DNA of 64,000 nt from Leptasterias polaris. Taxonomy: Eukaryota; Echinodermata; Asteroidea; Forcipulatida; Asteriidae. The notes under the pieces are model-generated. The model saw only the letters and a program-made list of their open reading frames with translations, ran no database searches and was not told where the DNA came from. A program made the position numbers and the translations under genes. Below, in pieces: positions 21,123-29,682 of this stretch. The stretch's first letter is position 1, and each line of letters starts with the position of its first letter. Location of the stretch: NCBI GenBank assembly GCA_037783415.1, contig JAZGTN010000007.1, forward strand, positions 2,129,501-2,193,500. Reading direction: 5' to 3'.

Positions 21123-21472
21123 GTCCGTACCCGTTTAATTTTAATTTTGAAATTGTTTAGTGATTAGCGACCTGTGCACCAATTTGTTTACCGATGCTGC
21201 TTACTCTGAAGGAGTTGAGAATGAGATGATTTCAGGAATGCCTTACAAATGTTTAACCATTTAGAGACCATTCATTTCCGTATAATCATCACAAAACGCC
21301 CAGACATTGCTAATTGTTAGTTTCCTTATTGAAATGTCGTCAGTAAAAATGTCAACATAGATAACATGAAAGGGAAAATTTAGTTTCTTGTTTTTAGAAA
21401 TTTGAATACTATGTCAACATACAACTTCGGAAAATTTCATAGTGGCCATGACCTTTACTTTGACCTCTTTAT

Positions 21473-21955
21473 GGGTGCGTTCGGTTAGCTTCCCCGTGTG
21501 TACGAGGCTAATCGAACGCTGTGGTGTTTTCGCTTTGCACTCTGGGTCAAACGTTTTTGCGTAGCGGTAGAACTTACAAAAGTGTAAGCTCCGTCGTCTG
21601 CTCACTTGGAAAATGTCGATGTCCGTAACGACACAATTTAATTACAAAATATAAAATAACTTGCACACAGTCACCATCTGTTTGTTTTCTGGAAGTAAGT
21701 TTCCTTTCCATTCCCCATAATTTGTTTCATGACGATAAATCTGTGACTTTGTGTACTTTTGAACTCACTTCAAATTCAACTTGTCCCCGCCATCTTGGTA
21801 TGATGTGTCATTACACCTGGGCGTCCACCAGAGACCCGCTCGCGAGCTGGGGTTGTGGTGGCTTACACCCGCCGCAGACACGAGTATCACGTGATGACTA
21901 ATCGAACGCTCTCGTGTAAGTTTTTGTTACATGTGTAAGCTAATCGAACGCACCC
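21473..21955. mobile_element. TIR element with TAT target duplication (483 bp)
   Basis: Ends GGGTGCGTTCGGTTAGCTT and AAGCTAATCGAACGCACCC form near-perfect 19-base TIRs, flanked by TAT at 21470-21472 and 21956-21958. The uninterrupted target (CCTCTTTATGTGAATAG) survives at 47214-47230 in a related repeat. Internal copies of TAATCGAACGC lie near both ends. A 3-bp duplication fits the PIF/Harbinger superfamily, though TAT is not its usual TWA. Confidence 0.85.
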
Positions 21956-22477
21956 TATGTGAATAGAAGTAGGTCAAACTTTGCGGCCGTTTGCGGCCGC
22001 TATGGGTGTTTTGGTACAAGCCGCTTGTGGCCGCTATGGTCTCTAAAGGGTTATGCGCTTTCTAAATGCCTTAGAATGATAATATTAACAAATGGTAAAT
22101 GTTAAATTTTTGGGAACTTTCGGTTGCATGAAGTTCATGTTTTGTTAACCAATTCTCCTTTGAAAACCCATTTGTGTACAGTTAATTCTTTCGAATGACT
22201 GTAATTTGTATTTTGTTCTCTGCATTTTTGTATTTATTGTAATTATGCAGTAGTTAAAATCATATTTGGTGTTGCGGAATATATAAATGTCCATTATTAG
22301 TTTTATGTGAATTTGCAAATGCTCTTTTATTTGTTATTTTTATATGCAACTTTTTGGGGATTTTGTTTACCGATTCTGCTTAAAAAAACTCATTTGTTTA
22401 CAATTGATTCTTTCTATGGCTACTGTAAAAGTAACTAGTGCAGTGTAGAACAGGTGATTTATATTTATTTGATGCAC

Positions 22478-22481
<4 letters not shown>

Positions 22482-22510
<29 letters not shown>
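22482..22510 (+). repeat. Poly-T run
   Basis: About 28 consecutive thymines in the intron of the ACTL6-like pseudogene, just upstream of a TTAA element. It could be the tail of a minus-strand retroelement, but none is recognisable beside it. Confidence 0.7.
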
Positions 22511-22678
22511 CTAGAATTACTTGTAATACATTTTTATCGTTCCCATGTAGGGTTGGATTGTGCTACAATGATTTGTAAATGGCAGGGGATCAAACAAACT
22601 GTCACACCCAGTTTTTTCAAAAGCACAGTTTTATGTTTAAATCTCTTACAATCTTGTTGTTGTCAACACATTCATTGA

Positions 22679-23031
22679 AGGGTGTTTACAACAACTGGTA
22701 AGATTGAAAATATAAATGTTCCCAGATTTGCACATAACTTACATGGTAAAAAGATGGTCATGGTGGAAAACTTCCCTTGAAATAGTTTTGCTTGAAATGC
22801 CTTAGTTTTTATGAAATGAGTAAAACAATAGTCTTTATCATGCAGGATAAAATTTTATGTTTGAAAAAAAGTTAAAACATATAATGGGGTTTTTCACTGT
22901 TTTCTCATGACTCCGAAGGCCGATTTCGCTTAAACTTTCACAGGTTTGTTTTACTTTATGTATATGTATATGTTGGGTCACATCAAGTGTGGATACAGGT
23001 CTTTGGCAATTACCAATGTTGTACACACCCT
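22679..23031. mobile_element. TTAA-type TIR element, inverted relative of 17688-18028
   Basis: Ends AGGGTGTTTACAAC and GTTGTACACACCCT, flanked by decayed TTAA sites (TTGA left, TTAG right). Interior matches the 17688 element in the opposite orientation (CACATCAAGTGTGGATACAG). Confidence 0.75.
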
Positions 23032-23140
23032 TTAGGTGCCTCTTCTGGGCGCACAATGTTATGGTTATGATACTTATAAATAAAAATATATTCTAATTTT
23101 GGACAGTGAATAGCATCCGTCTATATTCTTCTTTCACCAG

Positions 23141-23221
23141 GGTTTTGAGGGCAACACCATGCTCGGTGTCGGCCATGTGGCCAGTACTAGTATTGGACTT
23201 CTGGACGCTGACATCAGAGCT
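23141..23221 (+). pseudogene. ACTL6-like exon, intact
   Basis: Acceptor TTCTTTCACCAG, donor GTAAGTAT, phase 0-0, 81 bases. Encodes [20 protein letters not shown] and then LDADIRA, which aligns without gaps to the BAF53 segment around GNTMLGVSHV. No lesion in this exon. Confidence 0.8.
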
Positions 23222-23256
23222 GTAAGTATTGAAGTATAAACCTTTGAGTTGCAGTA

Positions 23257-23572
23257 ACAATAATAAATAGTCCTTATATAGCGCATTTTACAATAAAGTA
23301 TCAATGCGCTTTACATTAGTGCCCTGGTTATTATTGGGCCAATAACATACCTTTAATCTTTCTCAGCTCCCTGGGGAGTATACAGCCTTGGGCTGCCGTG
23401 GCGCTCCGAAGGCTTTTTCAAACACAATATCAGCCTCTACCCTTGTAGGTACCCATTTATACCTCTGGGTGACGAGAAGCAATTAGAGCAAAGTGTTTTG
23501 CTCATGGACACACCCCGATGACTAAACCACCAGAGTTTGATACCGATGCTCTAAACCACTCGGCCATGACAC
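23257..23572 (-). mobile_element. tRNA-derived SINE, second copy
   Basis: Same family as 16231-16596: shared TATAGCGCATTTTACAATA body, TACCCATTTATACC, and minus-strand head GGCCGAGTGGTTTAGAGCAT. The box B region has been deleted in this copy. Confidence 0.8.
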
Positions 23573-24162
23573 TCTCAGCAAGTCTCACTCATATTCGAAC
23601 TTCCAGGACTTGGTCCCAACCATAAAGAGTGTAGCTTGTGCGTGATTCTGTTTCTTCAAATACTTTAGTTTAACTAAGTTTATGGCTGTATAAATTTGAG
23701 AAAAGTCAAATTTATCCTTGAAATATATTAACATTTTTAAAACAAATCAACAAAGAAAACTCAAGAATAAGACTTGCCTCTGTTTTCGGTTACTTGTAAA
23801 AAATTAAGAATTTTTGGCCGACTGAAGTTCACGTTATCATTAAACTTTCGTGATGTTCGCACACATTCGGGATGTTCGCACACATTCGGGCAGAATTGGC
23901 AAATGGGGTTTCTAAAAAGTAAGCATCGATATTTCCCTGGAATCATTGCCAAAGCCATTTGGTGCTTAATAAATGGCAGGCTTTCCACCCCCCCCCCCCC
24001 ACCCCACCCCTCCTGTTGTGTTCTGGGAATGTCAGGAATTGTTTAGAATTAATTTATTTATGTTTTTGTTCGGGGGGGGGGGAGGTTGGTACAAAGCCGT
24101 TGATTCGGACATGACTATATTTTATATTAATATTTTCTTGTTTGATGTCTTGATGCCCACAG

Positions 24163-24258
24163 GCAATGTACAGCAATGTGATCGTAACGGGAGGAAACAC
24201 CTTATTGAATTGATTCACTGACCGCCTCCAGAGAGAACTTCAAAATAAAACACCCCAG
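24163..24258 (+). pseudogene. ACTL6-like exon with in-frame TGA
   Basis: Acceptor TGATGCCCACAG, donor GTAAAATA, phase 0-0, 96 bases. Encodes AMYSNVIVTGGNTLLN, stop, FTDRLQRELQNKTPQ. The stop TGA replaces a serine codon (TCA to TGA would be a single change). Confidence 0.8.
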
Positions 24259-24299
24259 GTAAAATAAAAGCAAATTGCTGATCCAGTTCCTAAGTTAAA

Positions 24300-24420
24300 G
24301 TCGATTGGGTTGGTGTAGTAGTTTCTTTCCTCACATTCCAACTCTAAGACCCCTGTTCCAATCCCATCGGGGACACTATGTGGATGAGGTTTTCCGTCTC
24401 TACCTGAGGCAAAACAAAAG
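24300..24420 (+). mobile_element. tRNA-derived SINE fragment
   Basis: Box A-like GGTTGGTGTAGTAGTTTC and box B-like TGTTCCAATCCCAT, 40-50 bases apart, followed by a non-tRNA body (GGGACACTATGTGGATGAGG). Different family from the minus-strand SINEs here. Confidence 0.6.
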
Positions 24421-25319
24421 TTGTTATGTTGTTAAAGTGCACAAAATGATTTTGTGAACATAAAATGATTTCAAGCGCTCAAGTAATTCATTTCAAGTAC
24501 ACAAAACAATTTCCTGTGCACAGAATGATTTCGAGCGCAAAATAAAAAAATCAAATTATATGTCCCTTTAGGGGCTTGGATCCTGTTTTAGGGAAAGAGT
24601 TTTTTTTAATATAAAATGATCAACATCAGTCCTATGGTACACGCAAGAAAGCAAGACCCTTTTTTGTATAATATCACAGATAGACGTTTGCCTTGCAGAA
24701 GGACGTACTAAGCAATTTGTGTGCGAACTGTTTAGAGACAACTGAGTTCCATAGACTCCTCAAAGAGTCATAGTCAGTGTAGAAAATTTGAGATTCAGAA
24801 TAGGTCTTGCAAAACCAAACTTGAGAGCATTGGTGTAATCATCAAGCCCCCCTCCTAGCCCTTTTAAAACCCACCCCTTCCCGTTTTACCCCAAGAATGG
24901 TTCAGAACCTCAACCATCAAAAAAAATTTACTTAACTATTTTTTTTGTCTAGTTTCAGCACGCCTCTTCACGAATTCTTTTAATATACGATTATTACGGC
25001 AATTTGCATTATTGTTTAAAAAGTAGCCATTTGATTGCCTTTGAATGCGTTTGAACAAGGCGTGCAAAGCAAAAGAGCACGTTATCTCCTCTAACTGTCA
25101 GCTGATCAGCCGATTTCTTCATTTTGGGTTTCTCATCTGTGCCATTGAAAACTGACAAACACGGAACGGATTCTTGTAGTGCCAGGCAATGTACTCGTTT
25201 TCTGACAAACTGCATTTAGAGTGCCTGAAATGTAACAATCAATTAATCAATCAAAGACAATTTATAAAGGCCTAAATCAAAGGTTTGCTCAAAGGCGCTG
25301 AGGCACAGAATAAATAAAT

Positions 25320-25680
25320 AAGTCATTGATGGCAGGCCTCCTGAAACAAGAGGGATTTCAGAAGTGTCTCAAAGGTGTTGAAGGTGTTGTGTCCCTGATG
25401 TGATTAGGAAGTTTGTTCCAGAGGTTGGGAGCGTAGACTGATAACAGCAAACCTGACACTTTGCTTTTGTGAGGGCAGCTTTTAATGCGTAAAGGGCACC
25501 TGTTTTTCAGAAATAAAACTTGCATTTGGAACATTTCAATGGGCTTAAAGGCGATAGCAAGTGGCTCACAGTATTTTTGACTGCGTGAGGGAGAGTGTGA
25601 ACACAATTTGCATGATGCGAACTGTTTTTTCATTAAGAAGTAACTATAAATGAATAAATAGTAAACTTGCGGGTACAACC
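25320..25680 (-). mobile_element. LINE 3' end: C-terminus of reverse-transcriptase ORF
   Basis: On the minus strand the frame carries YAPNLWNKLPNHIRDTTPST; a one-step frame change continues TFNTFETLLKSLLFQEACHQ and a stop. The A-P-x-L-W-N-x-L-P motif followed by a TFKxxLKxxLF-like tail is the usual C-terminal end of many non-LTR retrotransposon polymerases. It is 5'-truncated and frameshifted, hence dead. Confidence 0.75.
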
Positions 25681-25709
25681 ATGTAATAAAACTCTTTTGT
25701 GGGCGTGTT

Positions 25710-25725
25710 GGCTCTGAAAAGAGCC
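25710..25725 (-). other. Canonical histone-3'-UTR-type stem-loop without a histone gene
   Basis: On the minus strand GGCTCTTTTCAGAGCC matches the animal histone mRNA stem-loop (six-base-pair stem, TTTC-type loop), preceded by ACAAAACC as in real histone genes. No histone reading frame precedes it. It may be the 3' end of a lost histone gene or of a retroelement that uses this structure. Confidence 0.5.
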
Positions 25726-26699
25726 GGTTTTGTCATTGTTATTATTATTAAAAAACACACACGCAGTCAGTCCAAATAAGATAAAACTGTAACTGTGATG
25801 CTAGGAAAGTTACCTTTAAAAGCACCCTCGTGAAGTCAAAAATAGGCCTACGGTCCATGAATCATTAGGCCTGGATCAAGCATTGTGAACACTAACAAGT
25901 TTACCCAAGGGAATTACAAAATAATAACAATAATTTGAGCTCTTATAGACCATGTTACCTTTGTTTACAGAGTAGTGACATTGTACATTCTAATGCAATT
26001 CCTGACTGGCAAGATACTATATACACAGGCCATATGGGAAAATTTACATTTTGTGTCATAATTTCACATAAATTCCAGAGTTACAAAAGCAACGGTTGTA
26101 CAGCTTTTGAGATGTCCCCCCTTTCTTCATAAGTTGAGAAAAATCTCCATAAACCATACTATTTAGCTGCGTACAAACTGTGCCTGCAGGAAGCTTCCAG
26201 GCTCTGTGGCTCTTTGGTAAACATGTGATGTCACAGGTCACATGGTCTATATAGAGCTTTATCACACCCAATGGGGGTCTCAAAGTGCACAGTATTTTTT
26301 TTCCTGCAAGGTATGTGGAGCTACTTTAAAAAAAAGTATGAAACCTTTTCCCTTTACATAGCACCATGTAATGGTTTGCAAGGTGCTGTGACGCAATATG
26401 CAACCAATCAAACCAGGAACACCGGGGTGAATACCCCCTCCCCAAAATAATGTGGGGGTGGGGCCTTAAGAGCCTCATGCCCTTTTACCGGGCAACTGTT
26501 GACAAATTATGTATCCATAAATATTCATTAGTAAAACCTGTATTGTGTTTATGTGCTAGTCAGCTACATAAAGTGAAACTTTGTGATATAAATTACCATC
26601 TTCCATTTTGTCCAATCTTTGATGATTTGTCAATTATTTCACATTTTTTATATGATATTAGTGTTAGGTCGTGGGGCTATAGGTTGTGATTTTAGACCC

Positions 26700-26790
26700 T
26701 GTCGCGGTCGGTGGTCGGTGGTCTACTGGTAGGCAACTGCTGTATAGATTGTGGTGCTTGTGGTTTCGAATCCCACACAAGTACGAGTAC
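26700..26790 (+). mobile_element. tRNA-like sequence, probable SINE head
   Basis: GGTGGTCTACTGGTAGGC resembles a tRNA A box and GTGGTTTCGAATCCCAC a B box 45 bases later. It does not fold into a full cloverleaf by eye and runs into the tandem repeat that follows. Confidence 0.45.
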
Positions 26791-26799
26791 CTGGTCCCT

Positions 26800-27700
26800 T
26801 CCCTTAAAAGACTTTCCTTTGAAAAAAAAAAATTCAAACAAGACTCTTTGGGAAACTCTGGTTTGCAGGCTCAACAAACAAATTGAAGCTTGGTTATTCA
26901 AGTGCGCCGTTTCTATAATACCCAGGATTTTTCTTTGGGAAACATATAGGGATCTTTGCGAAACGGGTTTTCATGCACAGAAAAGAAAATGGAAGCCGGT
27001 TAAGTGCGCCATTAAAAAAATAAAAATAACCAAGGATTTTCTTTGGGGGGAAAGGGATGTTTGCAAAACAAATTTTCAGGCTCTGGAAAACAAATGGAAG
27101 CTCTACAACTCCAGTGCACCATTTCAAAAGATTCCAGGGTTTTCCTTTGGGAAGTTATAGAGATCTTTGTTGCACAACATGACAGGAAAGTTTGTTTGAT
27201 ATTGGATATTGGACATTCACATATAGGTTTGCTTTCCTTTTGGCAAAAAATAAGGCTTTTGCGAAACAGGTTTCCAGGTTTGGGTATACAGAAAGGAGGC
27301 TTTGAAATTCCAGTGCGTCTTTTCGAAAAATAGCAAGATGTTTTCCTCTGTGGGAAAAACTTTGATAAGGATCTTTGTGAAGCAAGGTTTTCAGGCGCTA
27401 AAACAAGTGGAAGCTTCATACTTCTAGTGCGCTGTTTCAAAAATGCCCAGGTTTGCAAAACAAAATATATATACAATAAATGACTAAGAATCTTCTTTTT
27501 TTGTGAGACATATGTTTTCATGAGCTAATAGGCAAATAGAAGCGTGGTGATAGTGCGCCGTTTCGAAAATACATAGGTTTGTCCTGTGTAGAAAAAGAAG
27601 AAAGTAAAACGAGGATCTTTGCGAAACAAGCGTTTTAAGGCGTGGGGAGGAGGAGGGCTGGAAGCTATATAAATGCAGTGTGCCGTTTTGAAAGTACATT
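26800..27700 (+). repeat. Degenerate about 110-bp tandem repeat
   Basis: Seven or so units share AGTGCGCCGTTTC, a CCAGGATTTTTCTTTGGGAA segment, GGGATCTTTGCGAAAC, and CAGGC...GGAAGC. Unit starts (AGTGCGCC-like) are near 26902, 27003, 27112, 27313, 27428, 27552 and 27679. Long frames across the block on both strands follow from the repetition and are not taken as genes. Confidence 0.8.
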
Positions 27701-28139
27701 TAGAGAACTTGTTTCCATAGATTCCACACACCGTTGAATTAGTACATGTTCAATGATAGGTTCAAATCTGTAAACTCGTCTCTGGATCGTTTGTTGAACG
27801 ATTTCAATAATTGACGTGTAGGCCGAAACGAAACTTCCATTTGGTTGTTTGCCCATCTACTGATAATATAATTAGAAGCCTTGAGTTGAGAGCAGATGTC
27901 AGATTGATTTTATTCCCTTTTGCGTTTAGTTTAATAATGAACACTATTGAGATTCACTTCAGTACAGTGTCTTACGTTGGGCGCTTGTGGATCGTTGTGC
28001 AGAGTGTGAAGTTTGTTGGTTTTCAATGGTAAGTCCGCTTAAAACTCTACCATAGAACTATCTGAGAGATTGTAATTTCTTTGTTCAGTGTTTCTTTCTT
28101 CCGTCAACGAACTTTCAAAGTATATGCTTGAATTTGAAT

Positions 28140-29271
28140 TAGGGAACATCTGTGTGGGAAGCCGGACGGTGTGACCGGGTTGGTGGCGTGCGGCTTCTGG
28201 TGAGAGCGGAAGGCGTGGTCAGCCACCAACCCATGCACGATGTAAAGACTGACTCGTCACCCTGTTATTTTCATTAAAGAACTTAAAGTTGTGTGCATTA
28301 CTTTGGTAAGAGTAAAACTATAAATTTTCACAGATGCACGAGTAAATTAGGCCTAAGCCTTCATGGTATAAAGATGGCCGGTGAGAAGCTCCATTTGAAC
28401 ATATTTTTGCTTGAAATACTTTATTTTATACTAATAGTAAATGCATTTTTAAGGTTTCCCCACTTTTTTCTTTTGACTCCGATCACCGATTGAGCTTATA
28501 ATGAAGTGTGGTAACTGAACTTTGACAATTACCAATGTGACATTGTACTTTTTAAAGAAAACAAAAAGGTCAAAAGTCATCAGAATGTGTGATCTTTCTT
28601 TCGCCGGTATATTTGTTGATTAATTTGTCTATAATCTTTCATAGTCCTTTTTTAGGCTGTTCAATTTTTGCGTGGAGCCTGATCTCTTATACATTATTGG
28701 CTATGAATGATGAACATTTTCAAGTGAAAGCAAACTATGAGCTATGAAAACAGCACCGTATTAAATAGAAATACTTTGTTCGGTCTTCGGCTTTATTTAT
28801 TCCCATCCTTTCCAATAGACCATAACACTGGGCTACATTAGTTCCCAGTTTGATAAAACAGTAATGTGCCGTGACATAGTCTTACCATCGCTCATTTAAA
28901 AGGTCTGTATATACGTTTGGTAATGACTCTGAAAATTAATGGCAATAAAAACTTACTTGGTGAGAAGTACAGCAGCTTTGGGTAGTACAATGCATGTTGA
29001 GAAACTTTTAACTTCGAAGAACTACGGTTATGGAAAAATGTATCCCTTTTTATTCCCCAAAATTTGAATCTGAGAAGCGTTATGGCCATAACGCTTCTCA
29101 GACTGTGTATTCCTATGGGGAATATTCTTCCTGCGTGGAAATATTCGCTCCGGTTTTTCGATGATATCTCAAAAACGCGACCACCTTTTGAAGTGAAATT
29201 TTCACAGGTTAGTTTTATTGTATATTTGAGTAGGATTAACACAATCAGTAGGCCCCAATTACCAAACATAT
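28140..29271 (+). repeat. Segmental duplication block P, copy 1
   Basis: Matches 33390-33664 plus 36518-37352 (copy 2, split by an inserted element). Shared landmarks: CCTGTTATTTTCATTAAAGA, TTTTGACTCCGATCACCGAT, CGGTCTTCGGCTTTATTTAT and CAATAGACCATAACACTGGG. It includes TTAA-family sequence from about 28896. No gene is seen. Confidence 0.75.
29070..29101. repeat. Perfect 32-bp palindrome
   Basis: Sixteen-base arms (CTGAGAAGCGTTATGG and its complement) meet with no spacer, so this could extrude as a cruciform. An identical copy is at 37135-37166. It is the centre of a TTAA-type element in block P. Confidence 0.85.
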
Positions 29272-29640
29272 ATTATCAGGATAAGTCAACCTTTTATTTT
29301 TAGGAAGTCGTCTTGGTGAGATAAATTATCAGGATAAGTCGACTTCTTAGTTTTAGGAAGTCGTCTTGGTGAGATAAATTATCAGGATAAGTCGACTTCC
29401 TAGTTTCAGGAAGTCGTCTTGGTGAGATAAATTATCAGATAAGTCGACTTCTTAGTTTCAGGAAGTCGTCTTGGTGAGATAAATTATCAGGATAAGTCGA
29501 CTTCTTAGTTTTAGGAAGTCGTCTTGGTGAAATAAATTATCAGGATAAGTCAGCCTTTTAGTTTTAGTAAGTCGTCTTGGTGAGATAAATTATCAGGATA
29601 AGTCGACTTTTCGTTTTAAAAAGTTGACTTGGCAAGATGT
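29272..29640 (+). repeat. 53-bp minisatellite, seven units
   Basis: Unit contains ATTATCAGGATAAGTCGACT and TAGGAAGTCGTCTTGGTGAG; AAGTCGACTT within it is palindromic. Starts near 29272, 29325, 29380 and onward at about 53-55 bases. It replaces the right end of the TTAA element of block P copy 1, so it arose after that block duplicated or by local slippage. Confidence 0.85.
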
Positions 29641-29682
29641 CGTTATCTAGATAAGTGGCATGGCCCTCGTGGAGCTCCGTAC

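Larger units (their letters stand above)
21005..24258 (+). pseudogene. ACTL6-like: Actin-like 6 (BAF53) pseudogene fragment, three exons
   Basis: Three consecutive exons of an actin-like-6 protein, a nuclear actin relative in SWI/SNF-type chromatin remodellers, are at 21005-21122, 23141-23221 and 24163-24258. They join in frame (V-K to G-F-E-G; I-R-A to A-M-Y-S) and cover about 98 residues of the C-terminal third: [49 protein letters not shown]. Two sense positions are stops: TAA at 21063-21065 and TGA at 24211-24213 (the serine before FTDRL). I found no earlier exons and no final exon. Introns are kept, so it came from a DNA duplication, not a processed transcript. Its introns hold a TAT-flanked element, a TTAA element and a SINE. 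Confidence 0.8.

Noticed and set aside
26700..26790. Functional tRNA gene
   Set aside because: Only the A and B boxes match; I could not complete an acceptor stem or anticodon arm.
26711..27521. Long open frames on both strands
   Set aside because: They run across a degenerate 110-bp tandem repeat, show no domain, and overlap each other in several frames.
24259..28140. The final exon of the ACTL6-like pseudogene
   Set aside because: No segment resembling the conserved W-I-G-G-S-I-L-A-S-L region was found on the plus strand before the repeat blocks begin.
29272..29640. CRISPR-like array
   Set aside because: Repeat units are contiguous with no unique spacers, and the sequence is eukaryotic; it is a minisatellite.
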